This document shows, piece by piece, positions 47,118 to 55,872 of a DNA stretch of 64,000 nucleotides. The position numbers and the translations under genes were made by a program. The stretch covers positions 104,780 to 168,779 of the forward strand of contig JAQWLJ010000014.1 in assembly GCA_029247365.1 (NCBI GenBank), written 5' to 3'. The notes under the pieces are model-generated. The model worked only from the letters and a program-made list of their open reading frames with translations, was not told the DNA's origin and did not search any database. Position 1 is the first letter of the stretch; the number at the start of each line of letters is the position of its first letter. Origin of the DNA: Acidimicrobiales bacterium (GTDB taxonomy: Bacteria > Actinomycetota > Acidimicrobiia > Acidimicrobiales > Aldehydirespiratoraceae).

Positions 47118-48625
47118 AGCGTTCCCTCCCCGAGCCGCACCCTGACATCGGCGGCGCGGGCTTGGACCTCATCAAGGTCGGTGAGGCGCCGTGCTGCGGC
47201 CAACTGGCGGGCCATGCGGTGGTTGCCTTGCAACGTCTCCCGGTTCCGCTCGAGAAAGTCCCAGTAGAGCGACGTGAAAGGGCATGCATCGGGGCCGACA
47301 CGCTTTTTGGGGTCGAAGCGGCACGAGCGGCAGTGGTCACTCATGCGCGAGATGTACGCGCCGCCGGAGGCGTAGGGCTTGGAGGCCATGCGGCCCCCGT
47401 CGGCGAACAGGGCCATGCCGATCACGTTGGGCGTCATGACCCATGGCGCGCCGTCGACGAAGTTCGATCGCATCCAGTCGTTCATCGCTTGTGGGTTCAC
47501 GCCGGCAGTGAGCGCCAGGTTGCCGAGGACCATCAGGCGCTCAATGTGGTGGGCGTAACCGCGCTGCTCGATCCCAGTGATCGTGTGGCTGAGACAGGCC
47601 ATCTCGGTCGTGGCGTCGCCAGTGAACGCGGGCGGTAGTGGTTCATTGGCTCCGAGGGCATTCGAAGAGCCGTACGCCGGGCCCCAGTTCCAGTAGAGAC
47701 ACCACACGTACTCGCGCCAGCCGATGATCTGGCGGACGAAACCCTCAACACTGTTAATGGGAGCGAGGTCGTTATCGAATGCGTCGGTCGCTGCGGTGAC
47801 AACCTCTCTCGGGTGTAAAAGGCCGAGGTTGAGCGATGTCGACAGGGTTGAGTGGGCGAGCCGCCAGTCGTCGCGAAGCATTGCATCCTCGTGGGCGCCG
47901 AAGACGGGGAGTGCTAGCCGGATGAAGTCGTCGAGTCGGCCCAGCGCTTGAGCGCGGGTCACGGGCCAGAGACCGGTGGGGGCGGCGCCGAAGAGATCAA
48001 TGTCGTCGTTGGCCTCGAGATCGGCCATGACCGCAGCATCGATGTCGTCGAGTTCGAACGTCGGCAGTTCGGGCCATGACCGGCCGTCCTTCGGTGGCGG
48101 CTCGCGGTTGTCTGCGTCATGGTTCCAACGACCTGAGACCGGTTCATCGCCGTCCATCAGCACGTTGAGCCGGCGCCGTTGCCAGCGGTAGAAGTCCTCC
48201 ATTCGAAGGTTCTTACGTCCACTGTTCCAGCCCTCGAAGTCATCGAGCGGCGTCAGAAAGCGCTCGTCGGCGCTCAGTTCCACACCTGCTCGTCGCAGAG
48301 CCGTCACCCCCTGATGGGAGGACGGTGCCATTGCGAGCACTCGTTCGACATCGAGCGCATCGGCGTGATCGGCGACCCCCGCGGGAATGCTGCTGGCCTG
48401 TCGCATGTCGACCTTGTAGCCGGCGGCACGGAGCTGTTCGGCGAAGTGGCGCATCGCCGACAGCAGGAGGTGTGCGCGTTGTCGGTGCCACCGATGGCGA
48501 CCGAGCAGCTGTGTCGACTCGATCATGAGCACCCGACATTCGTCGGGCCCGAATCGGGCCAGCGGCCCGACCTCGGTCGAGAGTTGGTCGCCGAGGACCA
48601 GGACGGTTGGCTGGCTGTTCCTCAC
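47114..48625 (-). CDS. FeS-type cryptochrome/photolyase (FeS-BCP, PhrB-like)
   Basis: This prokaryotic photolyase class repairs (6-4) photoproducts and carries a 4Fe-4S cluster. The four Cys ligands are visible: MACLSHTITG, then HCRSCRFDPKKRVG and DACPFTSLYWDFL. The N-terminal TVLVLGDQLSTEVGPLARF starts the antenna domain, and the FAD region includes MNDWMRSNFVDGAPWVM. The track start (48892) adds 89 unrelated residues; the GTG at 48625 overlaps the upstream stop in GTGA and gives 503 residues. It is the last gene of a five-gene minus-strand run headed by cofC. Confidence 0.9.
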   Translation of the reverse strand: MRNSQPTVLVLGDQLSTEVGPLARFGPDECRVLMIESTQLLGRHRWHRQRAHLLLSAMRHFAEQLRAAGYKVDMRQASSIPAGVADHADALDVERVLAMAPSSHQGVTALRRAGVELSADERFLTPLDDFEGWNSGRKNLRMEDFYRWQRRRLNVLMDGDEPVSGRWNHDADNREPPPKDGRSWPELPTFELDDIDAAVMADLEANDDIDLFGAAPTGLWPVTRAQALGRLDDFIRLALPVFGAHEDAMLRDDWRLAHSTLSTSLNLGLLHPREVVTAATDAFDNDLAPINSVEGFVRQIIGWREYVWCLYWNWGPAYGSSNALGANEPLPPAFTGDATTEMACLSHTITGIEQRGYAHHIERLMVLGNLALTAGVNPQAMNDWMRSNFVDGAPWVMTPNVIGMALFADGGRMASKPYASGGAYISRMSDHCRSCRFDPKKRVGPDACPFTSLYWDFLERNRETLQGNHRMARQLAAARRLTDLDEVQARAADVRVRLGEGTL

Positions 48626-49035
48626 AGGATTCCGAGGGCGAGGATCCCGCGGGCGCTCCAGCCGACTGTGCGGATCCAGTTGGTTGACACCAGCCGTTGC
48701 GCCACCTGCTCGTTCCAGGCAACCGAAAGTGAGCGGTGGGCGGGGATCTGGAGCATGACGGTCGAGCCATGAATGATTGCGAGAAGCACGAGGCCGGCGA
48801 AGGCAACCGGTCGGCCAACACCGTCGGGGGTGAGCGCGAACAGCAGCAACGCAGTCACGCCTTCCACAGCCATGAACGGTCCGACCACCCATGATGTTCG
48901 ACGAGTGTGCGCGTTCTCGTAGGGAACGAAGGCCGGCGAGTCCACGAGTTGAAACAGCGGATAGTGAACGACCTGGACGAACCAGATCAATCCGACCATC
49001 GCCAACGTGGCCCCGGCGTGGAGGGGGAGCAGCAT
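48622..49035 (-). CDS. Small four-helix membrane protein
   Basis: The 137-residue product has four hydrophobic segments, beginning HAGATLAMVGLIWFVQVVHY and including VAFAGLVLLAIIHGS. Polar, possibly functional residues lie in VVHYPLF and YENAHTRRTSWVVG, a pattern seen in small membrane proteins of the DUF1772-like type. The function is unknown. It is translationally coupled on both sides, overlapping the molybdoenzyme stop by one base (TGATG) and the photolyase start by 4 bp. Confidence 0.75.
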   Translation of the reverse strand: MLLPLHAGATLAMVGLIWFVQVVHYPLFQLVDSPAFVPYENAHTRRTSWVVGPFMAVEGVTALLLFALTPDGVGRPVAFAGLVLLAIIHGSTVMLQIPAHRSLSVAWNEQVAQRLVSTNWIRTVGWSARGILALGIL

Positions 49036-51026
49036 CAGACGGGAGAGACCGATACCCAGGTGTCGAGGAACGCAGCCGACCCCTGGTCGTCGTCTCGCAC
49101 GTCAGGGCTGGTCAACACGTTGACCGACCGGCCATCGCGATGGGCTTGATGTACCCAGCCGAAGGGGATCGAGACGAGGCCGGACTGGAGTCGATCGTCG
49201 ACGTGTATCGGCAAGTGCAGTTCGCCTCGTTCGTTCCAGACGCGAGCGTCGGATCCGTCGTCGAGGCCGAGGTCCGCTGCGTCGCTCGGGTGGACGCCGA
49301 GTCGGGGCTCGGGAGGGGACGGGCGATGTGCAGGAAACTGGGCGTAATTGGCGTTGAGGAAGCGGACGTGCTGTTTGGCGGAGATCAACTGGAATCTGTG
49401 GTTCGGTTTGGTGGCGGTGGGAGTGTGATCGAGAGCGCGGAGTCGATACGGGTTTTGCTGGACGAGTGCTTCGCCCGGCTCATGGTTGAACCTTGCCCAG
49501 CCGTCACGCTCCAGTTGTTCATACGTGACGCTGTCGAGGAGTGGATGCGATCGGCTGAGAAGGGACCGGATGAGCGCCTCGTCGGACTCGTAGTGGCTGG
49601 CATCATCGAGTCCCATTCGTTCGGCAAGGAGGCGGAAGATCTCGTTGTTGGACTTGGCCTCCCCGAGGGGCGCGATCGCCGGCTGGTTGAGCGCGACGTT
49701 GAAGTGGCCCCAGGCTGGTGCCAGATCGAGCTGCTCGATCTGGGTGGTGACCGGCAAGACAATGTCGGCGAAGCGGGCCGTGTCGGTCACGAACTGCTCG
49801 GCGACAACGGTGAAGAGATCGTCGCGTTGGAGGCCCTCGAGGATGCGGTTCTGGTCGGGAGCGATGACTGCAGGGTTGCTGTTGTGAACGAAGAGCGCGT
49901 TGATCGGTGGATCGAGGTCGACATCGGTCAGTACCTCCCCGAGCCGGGCCATGTTGAACTTGCGGGCGGGTTGGGCAAGGTTCTCAACATCGAGGCCGAG
50001 TGCCTCCTCCCACCACACCTGGGTCGATCGGCAGAGTCCACCGCCGGGCTCTTGCCACGCGCCGGTGATGCTCGGCAGCGTGGCGATCGCCGCCATGATT
50101 TCGATGCCGTTGGTGCGGTGCTCGGGGCCGACCAGCGATCGCACAGCTGACGGGCGGTTGGTGGCAAACGTGTGAGCCAACCACTCAATGTCGGCTGCGG
50201 CGATGCCTGTCTCCGTCTCGCACCTGGAGGGGTCCCAAGGTGCTGCCGATGCGATCAGTTCCCCAGCGCCGGTGGTGTGCCCGTCGAGCCATTCGTCATC
50301 GAGTAGTCCGTCACGGTTGAGCACGTGGACGAGACCGAGCACCAGTGCGACATCGGTGCCGGGCTGTATTTGGAGGAATCGGTCGGCTCGATCTGCGGTA
50401 GGGGTTCGCACCGGGTCGATCACCACGACGACCCCTCCGGCATTGCGGGCCTCCTCAATCACCGGCCACAGGTGCCGGTTGGTGAGCAGGGTGTTCGTTC
50501 CCCACAGGACGATCGTGCGGGCGAGGTGAAGGTCCTCGGGATCGATCCCCTTCGGATCTCCAAGGATCTCATGGGCACCCAGCCAGCTGCTGACGCCACA
50601 CAGGTGGCGGCGAATGTCGGAGGTGCCGAGCGCGGCGAAGAATCGCCGGGCAAGGATGCCTTTCTGGATGACACCCTGGGTGCCGTCGAAGGAGTACGGC
50701 AGGATCGCCGCCGGTCCTTTGGCTTCGATGATGACGTTCCACTGTTCTTCGATCTCATCGAGCGCGTCACCCCAGGAGACTGGTTCGAACGTGCCCGAAC
50801 CCTTCGGTCCGACCCGTCGCAGCGGCGTCAGAACCCGCTGCGGGTGGTACACACGGTCGAGGAAGCGGTTGACCTTTGGGCACAGCTGCCCGGCGGTGGT
50901 CGGGTGATCCGCCGTGCCGCGGAGCTCGATTGCGATGCCGTCGTCGACGGTGACTTCCCACACGCACGTGTCGGGACAGTCGTGATGGCACGCTCCCCGA
51001 ACGACGCCGTCCATCGTGCGCTTCAT
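49035..51026 (-). CDS. Molybdopterin oxidoreductase with N-terminal 4Fe-4S site
   Basis: The N-terminus has the cluster ligands ACHHDCPDTCVWEV and a fourth Cys in AGQLCPKVNRF, as in bis-MGD enzymes. RHLCGVSSWLGAHE supplies the usual position for the metal ligand region; IVLWGTNTLLTNRHLWPVIE, LVGPEHRTNGIEI and FVHNSNPAVIAPDQN follow, with the C-terminal domain at the end. There is no Tat signal, so it is probably cytoplasmic. At 663 residues it resembles formate-dehydrogenase/DMSO-reductase-like proteins of unassigned substrate. A second possible start is MDGVVRG at 51014. Confidence 0.88.
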   Translation of the reverse strand: MKRTMDGVVRGACHHDCPDTCVWEVTVDDGIAIELRGTADHPTTAGQLCPKVNRFLDRVYHPQRVLTPLRRVGPKGSGTFEPVSWGDALDEIEEQWNVIIEAKGPAAILPYSFDGTQGVIQKGILARRFFAALGTSDIRRHLCGVSSWLGAHEILGDPKGIDPEDLHLARTIVLWGTNTLLTNRHLWPVIEEARNAGGVVVVIDPVRTPTADRADRFLQIQPGTDVALVLGLVHVLNRDGLLDDEWLDGHTTGAGELIASAAPWDPSRCETETGIAAADIEWLAHTFATNRPSAVRSLVGPEHRTNGIEIMAAIATLPSITGAWQEPGGGLCRSTQVWWEEALGLDVENLAQPARKFNMARLGEVLTDVDLDPPINALFVHNSNPAVIAPDQNRILEGLQRDDLFTVVAEQFVTDTARFADIVLPVTTQIEQLDLAPAWGHFNVALNQPAIAPLGEAKSNNEIFRLLAERMGLDDASHYESDEALIRSLLSRSHPLLDSVTYEQLERDGWARFNHEPGEALVQQNPYRLRALDHTPTATKPNHRFQLISAKQHVRFLNANYAQFPAHRPSPPEPRLGVHPSDAADLGLDDGSDARVWNERGELHLPIHVDDRLQSGLVSIPFGWVHQAHRDGRSVNVLTSPDVRDDDQGSAAFLDTWVSVSPV

Positions 51027-51036
51027 GAGCGATGGT

Positions 51037-51777
51037 TCACGACGCGGGATCCATCAATCGGAATGCTTCGCCGAGAGACACGCCGGCCCGGCGCCCGTGG
51101 GCACGGGCTTCACCCCACGTCCGACTGCGGAAGGCAGCAGCCTGCTCGCCCGACGCGTCATCGACAATGCGCATCGTGGTCTCGAACTGGCTCTTATGAG
51201 CCATAAGGGCGGCGACCTTGGCGTCGAGGTGGCGAGACTCGATCTGCTCAACGTGGTCGGGCTCCTCGCATTCGAACAGCAGAAGTGCCCTCGGCCGGTG
51301 GTGCGAAAGTCCTTCGACCATATGTTCGCGGTGGTAGTGGGGATCGCGGGCAGCGACTACCCCATCGACGGTCAACCAGCCAGCGTTGCGGTGATCGGGG
51401 TGCATCCGCCAGCGGCGCCACGGGTCGTGGCCGAGCACAACGTCGGGGGTGGTCTGGCGAATCACATGGGCGACTTCGCCCCGCCGCAGGACCGTGTTCT
51501 TGAGTTCGCCGTCGACTGCGTCGAGGAAGTGGACCTGCGCCCCTGGTGCGATTCGCTTGGCAGCGTCGGCCTGTTCGGCCCGACGTCGGGTGATCAGCGC
51601 GTCGGTGTTGGCGTCGACGTCCCATGTGCCCTTTGACCCGTCGGTACAGATGAGAAAGTGGATTGCGGCTCCCGTTTCGGCCCACTTGGCGAGTGTGCCA
51701 CCGCATTCGAACTCGATGTCGTCTGGGTGCGCGCCAATTGCGAGTGCGCTTGAGGGAGTCGGGAGGTCAACTCGCAT
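51037..51777 (-). CDS. PIG-L/LmbE-family deacetylase
   Basis: The zinc motif is AIGAHPDDIEFECGGTLAKW (AHPDD) with the third ligand in WRMHPDHRNAGWLTVDGV. In Actinobacteria this fold includes MshB and Mca of mycothiol metabolism as well as enzymes of unknown substrate. The substrate of this copy cannot be read from sequence. At 246 residues it is a normal length. It lies 12 bp after cofC and 10 bp before the molybdoenzyme gene, so it is in the same operon. Confidence 0.9.
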   Translation of the reverse strand: MRVDLPTPSSALAIGAHPDDIEFECGGTLAKWAETGAAIHFLICTDGSKGTWDVDANTDALITRRRAEQADAAKRIAPGAQVHFLDAVDGELKNTVLRRGEVAHVIRQTTPDVVLGHDPWRRWRMHPDHRNAGWLTVDGVVAARDPHYHREHMVEGLSHHRPRALLLFECEEPDHVEQIESRHLDAKVAALMAHKSQFETTMRIVDDASGEQAAAFRSRTWGEARAHGRRAGVSLGEAFRLMDPAS

Positions 51778-51789
51778 CGTGTGATCCTT

Positions 51790-52383
51790 TCAGCCGCGGC
51801 GCCGCACGTCCGACTCGGCAGCGGCGAGGGCGGCTAGGTCGGCCGGATCGTCGACGTCGAGGGCCAGTGAGGCATCATCGATCACGGTGAGCTCGAGTCC
51901 CCGCTCGGCGGCCTCGAGACGGTGGGCGTCGAAGGATCCGGGTCCGTAGCGAAAAGTGAACTCGGTTCTGGCGGGAAGCGAGAGCACGTTGCTGCCGTCT
52001 CGTGCGGTGTCGGGCGCGATCGCGATTCCGGCGCCCGTCACGACACGGAGGTCCTCGGCTCTCGGTAGGTCGGCGTGGGCGATGATGATGCGGCCTTCGG
52101 GTGGGAGGTTGGCTGCCAGGAGACGGACTGCGACGGTGACCGACTCGTTCAGGCCGCTTACGCCGGGAGCCACGACCTCAACATTGCGTCGACCTGCCCA
52201 ACGCGTGACGTCTTCATCATCGGAAATGATGAAGACGGGGAGTTCGTGTGCTGCGTGCACGACCCGCTCGGCCATCGCCTCAGCGAGTCGGCGGCGGTCG
52301 GCGGCGGACAACACTGCGGAGAGACGCGTCTTTGCATCGCCGAACGAGCGGATCGGAATGGCGACGACAGCGGGGACGGTCAC
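51790..52383 (-). CDS. cofC: 2-phospho-L-lactate (or PEP) guanylyltransferase of F420 biosynthesis
   Basis: CofC/FbiD activates phospholactate or phosphoenolpyruvate with GTP for coenzyme F420. The N-terminus VVAIPIRSFGDAKTRLSAVL, GLNESVTVAVRLL, IIIAHADLPRAEDL and the C-terminal FTFRYGPGSFDAHRLEAAER with LALDVDDPADL match the family throughout its 197 residues. It heads a minus-strand run whose last gene is a photolyase. It is divergent from gpsA by 23 bp. The other F420 genes (cofD/fbiA, fbiB, fbiC) are outside the window. Confidence 0.88.
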   Translation of the reverse strand: MTVPAVVAIPIRSFGDAKTRLSAVLSAADRRRLAEAMAERVVHAAHELPVFIISDDEDVTRWAGRRNVEVVAPGVSGLNESVTVAVRLLAANLPPEGRIIIAHADLPRAEDLRVVTGAGIAIAPDTARDGSNVLSLPARTEFTFRYGPGSFDAHRLEAAERGLELTVIDDASLALDVDDPADLAALAAAESDVRRRG

Positions 52384-52406
52384 GCGGCGGAGTCTAGGGT
52401 TGCGTC

Positions 52407-53408
52407 ATGACCATGCGAGTAGCCGTGTTGGGAGCCGGGTCGTGGGGGACGACTGTTGGGCACCTGTGCGCACACAATGCGCCCACGCTGCTCTGGTCTC
52501 GTGATGCGGCCGTGGCCGATGCCATCAACGAGCGCCACGTCAACTCGCGTTACCTCGAGGGTTACGAGCTTCACCACGACCTTCGGGCGTCATCGGACCT
52601 TGCACACGTGGTCGCGCAGGCCGACCTGCTCGTGATGGGGATCCCCTCGGCGTCGTTTCGCGACGTCTTGATCGACGCTCGGCCATACCTTCGCCCATGG
52701 GTGCCGGTGGTCTCGCTCACCAAGGGGCTCGAACTCGGGTCCGGCAAGCGGATGACCCAGTTGATTGACGAGGAGCTCCCGGGCCGTCCCACTGGCGTGC
52801 TCACCGGTCCGAACCTTGCGAAGGAGATCCTCGCCGGCGACGCCGCGGCTGCCGTCGTTGCGTTTACCAACATCAAGATCGCCGAGACGATGCAGGAGAT
52901 TTTCTCCTCGCAGTTGTTCCGCGTGTACTCCAGCACCGATGTGATCGGGTGCGAGATCGGCGGCGCGCTAAAGAACGTGATCGCGCTCGCTGCGGGTATG
53001 GCCGAGGGGCTCGGCACCGGTGACAACACGCGTGCTGCGGTGATGACCCGGGGTTTGGCCGAGGTCACGCGCCTCGGCGTGGCGCTTGGCGGCCAACCCG
53101 AGACGTTTGCAGGGCTCGCTGGCATGGGTGACCTCCTTGCCACCTGCATGAGCCCGCAGAGCCGGAACCGGACCTTTGGCGAACGCATCGCTGCCGGCCT
53201 CTCGGTCGTGGAGGTGCAGGCCGAACTGAACCAGGTTGCCGAGGGTGTGAAGTCTGCGCCGATCGTGGTCGAGCTCGCCCGCCACCATGGCGTTGCCATG
53301 CCGATAGCGGAACAGATGCGGGCCTGTGTCGAGGATGGGCGATCGGCCTTGCAGGCGTACGCTGGCCTCGTGCGTAACCCGGCTGCCCGCGAGATCGATC
53401 CGGGCTGA
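52407..53408 (+). CDS. gpsA: Glycerol-3-phosphate dehydrogenase [NAD(P)+]
   Basis: GpsA makes glycerol-3-phosphate for phospholipid synthesis. The Rossmann motif AVLGAGSWGTTVGHLCA is at the start, followed by LTGPNLAKEILAGDAAAAVV. The catalytic Lys is in GCEIGGALKNVIALAAGMAEG, and the substrate loop is AGLAGMGDLLATCMSPQSRN with NRTFGE. At 333 residues it is full length. Translation could begin at ATG 52407 or at MRVAVLG (52413). Its lipid product links it to pgsA. Confidence 0.94.
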   Translation: MTMRVAVLGAGSWGTTVGHLCAHNAPTLLWSRDAAVADAINERHVNSRYLEGYELHHDLRASSDLAHVVAQADLLVMGIPSASFRDVLIDARPYLRPWVPVVSLTKGLELGSGKRMTQLIDEELPGRPTGVLTGPNLAKEILAGDAAAAVVAFTNIKIAETMQEIFSSQLFRVYSSTDVIGCEIGGALKNVIALAAGMAEGLGTGDNTRAAVMTRGLAEVTRLGVALGGQPETFAGLAGMGDLLATCMSPQSRNRTFGERIAAGLSVVEVQAELNQVAEGVKSAPIVVELARHHGVAMPIAEQMRACVEDGRSALQAYAGLVRNPAAREIDPG

Positions 53409-53434
53409 GCGCCACCGCTCGCTTTTGCACCTTC

Positions 53435-54823
53435 ATGGCTTTCCGTAACCTCTTTCGCCGCTCGGCGCCGACCCCCATCGACGAGTCGTTCGGTCTTCTC
53501 ATCGGCGACCTCGAAGGCCCGGTCGGTCGTATCGACGACAAGGGAACGATCGCTGTGACTGACAGCAGTTGGCGTGTCGAATGGGGTGCCAAGTCCGGGG
53601 CTGATTGGCGCCTCGCGGCCACGCAGGCAGCGGTGCGACAGGACCGAGTCGACGATACCCCGGTCTTCGAGACGTGGATGCGGGTGCCCGGTGGGGACGT
53701 TGTTCAGCGAGTCGGCGTTGTCAACGACGGCGATGGTCGTGCGCTGGTCATCGAGTACGAGAATGCCTCGCCCGATGCGGTCGTCGTCGCCACTGCTGGT
53801 ATCGCCGCTGCGGCGATGACGACCGATCATGACGGCGCCTCTATCGACGGTGTGCCTTGGATTCGGTCGGCCCGTCTCGGTGCCGCCACCGTTGGTTCTG
53901 ATATCTGGGCGGCGATCGCCGCCAATCCGACCGGCACCGACGCTGACGGCGCTGGTGGAGCCGCGATCCTCACGCCGGTGCCACACCGGCAGCGGGTAAC
54001 GGTCGTGGTGGCGATCGAAGGCGAGATCCCGAACCGTGAGGTCACTCCTGAAGACATCGCGTCGGGATGGCGCGCCGTTACCGCTGATGCGCTCGAGGTT
54101 GAGGTCCCCGATGTCCAGCTCAGCTCGGCGTGGCGACGGGTGATCTGCGACCTTGTCCTCGCAGCCGGCACCGACGATCCGGTGGTCGCCGGCGAGGCGG
54201 CATGGTGGCTTGATCTCGCCGGGTTGCACCGAGAGGCCGATCGCGGCCGCGCTGCAGTCCTTCGAGCTGCTGATCGAGGCGCGCTCGACGCAGCGGGCGC
54301 AGCTGTTGGCCTGCGGGCGTTGGCGAGTCGTGATCTTCGGGCCGGCGAGACATCTGACCTGGCCGAAGTCGCGGGGCCGATGGCAGCCATCGCGGGTCCG
54401 CTGCTTGATCAAACGACCGCCCGACTCGTGGCCCGCGCAACGGAGGTACATGCGCCCGAGGTTGCATCCGATGCCTCAGCGCTCGCTGAGCGTCTGACAA
54501 TCGCCGATCGCGAGCCGACATCGCCCGTGGCGGCCGGAGCAGCCCGGGTTCTTGGTCTTCTCTTCGCCGACGCTGATATAACCGGTCGGTTGTCAATGCT
54601 GCCGAAGGTCCCCGAGTCGTGGCAGGGCCAGTCGATCGACGTGCGTCGCATGGTGACCGGACTCGGCTCGTTGTCCTTCAGCGTCCGTTGGCACGGAAAC
54701 CGGCCTGCGGTGCTTTGGGAGCGAACCGGCGGACCTGACGGCGCCGTCCTCGGGTGCCCCGGTTTGGATCCGTCGTGGTCGACGTCGGAGCGCAACGGGG
54801 AAGCGCTGCTCCCTGCGCCATGA
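53435..54823 (+). CDS. Unrecognised 462-residue protein with a sugar-enzyme-like tail
   Basis: I do not recognise a family. The N-terminal half is rich in short beta strands (IGDLEGPVGRIDDKGTIAVT, WRVEWGAK), and the C-terminal half is alanine-rich and helical (for example VAGEAAWWLDLAGLHREADR). The end, VRRMVTGLGSLSFSVRWHGNRP plus AVLWE, resembles the C-terminal cap of (alpha/alpha)6-barrel glycosidases. So it may be a degraded or divergent relative of that fold. No catalytic residues stand out. The gene lies between gpsA and rnhB and overlaps rnhB by 4 bp, so it is probably translated with rnhB. Confidence 0.65.
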   Translation: MAFRNLFRRSAPTPIDESFGLLIGDLEGPVGRIDDKGTIAVTDSSWRVEWGAKSGADWRLAATQAAVRQDRVDDTPVFETWMRVPGGDVVQRVGVVNDGDGRALVIEYENASPDAVVVATAGIAAAAMTTDHDGASIDGVPWIRSARLGAATVGSDIWAAIAANPTGTDADGAGGAAILTPVPHRQRVTVVVAIEGEIPNREVTPEDIASGWRAVTADALEVEVPDVQLSSAWRRVICDLVLAAGTDDPVVAGEAAWWLDLAGLHREADRGRAAVLRAADRGALDAAGAAVGLRALASRDLRAGETSDLAEVAGPMAAIAGPLLDQTTARLVARATEVHAPEVASDASALAERLTIADREPTSPVAAGAARVLGLLFADADITGRLSMLPKVPESWQGQSIDVRRMVTGLGSLSFSVRWHGNRPAVLWERTGGPDGAVLGCPGLDPSWSTSERNGEALLPAP

Positions 54824-55518
54824 CCGCCCGCCAGCTTCGGGGCGCAGTCAAGCGAAAAGCGCCAGGCATCCGGATTGAACGCGGGCTGTGGGAGTCAGGC
54901 TGCGGGGTCGTCGCTGGTATCGACGAGGTCGGACGGGGCGCGTGGGCTGGGCCGCTGACCCTTGCTGCGGTCGTCGTGCCTCGCGAACGTAAGCTGTACA
55001 AGGTACGCGACTCCAAGATGCTCACCGCCGCCGAGCGGGAGGTCATGCACGGCCGAATTACCGCGTGGGCTGAGCATGTGAGCATCGCCCACGCGACCCA
55101 GGCGGAGTGCGACGCACTCGGAATGTCGGCGGCCCAGAAGCTCGCCGCTCAGCGGGCTCTTGACGGTCTCGGCGTCCCGGTTGATCACTGTCTCGTCGAC
55201 GGCAACTGGGATTTCGTCGAGACGGTGCCCACCACCACGCTGGTGAAGGGCGATGCGAAGAGTCTCTCTATTGCGGCGGCGTCGATCGTTGCCAAGGTCA
55301 CCCGCGACCAGATGATGACCCGCTGGCACACCGTGTACCCGAGCTACTCGTTTGCCGGGAACAAGGGCTATCCGTGCCCTCGTCACAAGGCGGCTCTCGC
55401 TGCGTACGGCCCGTCATCGATCCACCGTCGACGGTGGGCGTTCATGGACGACCTGCGATGGTCGGGCGTTGCTCGCATTGGCGACAACGCCGACGAGTCG
55501 CAGCTCGAACTGTTCTGA
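54820..55518 (+). CDS. rnhB: Ribonuclease HII
   Basis: RNase HII removes ribonucleotides from DNA-RNA hybrids. The signature VAGIDEVGRGAWAGPL carries the first two acidic residues (GIDEvGRG). The others are in DHCLVDGNWDF and AKSLSIAAASIVAKVTRDQM. HTVYPSYSFAGNKGYPCPRH is also family-typical. The track start at 54754 lies in the previous gene; ATG 54820 overlaps its stop (ATGA) and gives 232 residues. The stop overlaps the next ATG by one base. Confidence 0.93.
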   Translation: MTARQLRGAVKRKAPGIRIERGLWESGCGVVAGIDEVGRGAWAGPLTLAAVVVPRERKLYKVRDSKMLTAAEREVMHGRITAWAEHVSIAHATQAECDALGMSAAQKLAAQRALDGLGVPVDHCLVDGNWDFVETVPTTTLVKGDAKSLSIAAASIVAKVTRDQMMTRWHTVYPSYSFAGNKGYPCPRHKAALAAYGPSSIHRRRWAFMDDLRWSGVARIGDNADESQLELF

Positions 55519-55859
55519 TGCGTGATCGGCTTCCACCGCTGCCGTTGCTCACGATGGTCGGCTGGACACTCTTGTTGTGGATGTCGCGCCTGCGCAATGT
55601 GTTTGGCAACGACGAGTTGTCAGCCTGGGGGATGAGTTGGCGCGTCGGCGTCGTCGTGGTGTTTGCGGCGCTGGCGTTGCTGGCCGCGACCAGCCGTCTG
55701 GTCGGCCTCTTCGTGGGATGGACAATGGGCTACTGGGTCGTGCGGGGCGGTGGGATTCTCATCGGGGACTACAGGGCTGGGTTCAAGGCCACCCACACCG
55801 TGCTGATGGTGATGTCGATCGGGCTGGCCATGTGGGTCTGCCGCTCCCGGAACCGGTAA
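55518..55859 (+). CDS. Small membrane protein, three helices
   Basis: The 113-residue product has three hydrophobic segments: LPLLTMVGWTLLLWMSRL, VGVVVVFAALALLAATSRLVG and THTVLMVMSIGLAMWVC. It also has GWTMGYWVVRGGGILIGDYR between them. No known motif. The track start at 55374 overlaps rnhB; ATG 55518 overlaps its stop (TGATG) and is preferred. Probably part of the gpsA-to-nfu transcript, with a 13-bp gap to the next gene. Confidence 0.7.
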   Translation: MRDRLPPLPLLTMVGWTLLLWMSRLRNVFGNDELSAWGMSWRVGVVVVFAALALLAATSRLVGLFVGWTMGYWVVRGGGILIGDYRAGFKATHTVLMVMSIGLAMWVCRSRNR

Positions 55860-55872
55860 CCTCGGCGTCGCT

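Noticed and set aside
52571-54451. 626-residue minus-strand ORF opposite gpsA and the unknown gene
   Set aside because: It is a shadow of two plus-strand genes in GC-rich DNA; its translation is Arg/Ser/Pro-rich with no motif, whereas gpsA on the other strand is unmistakable.
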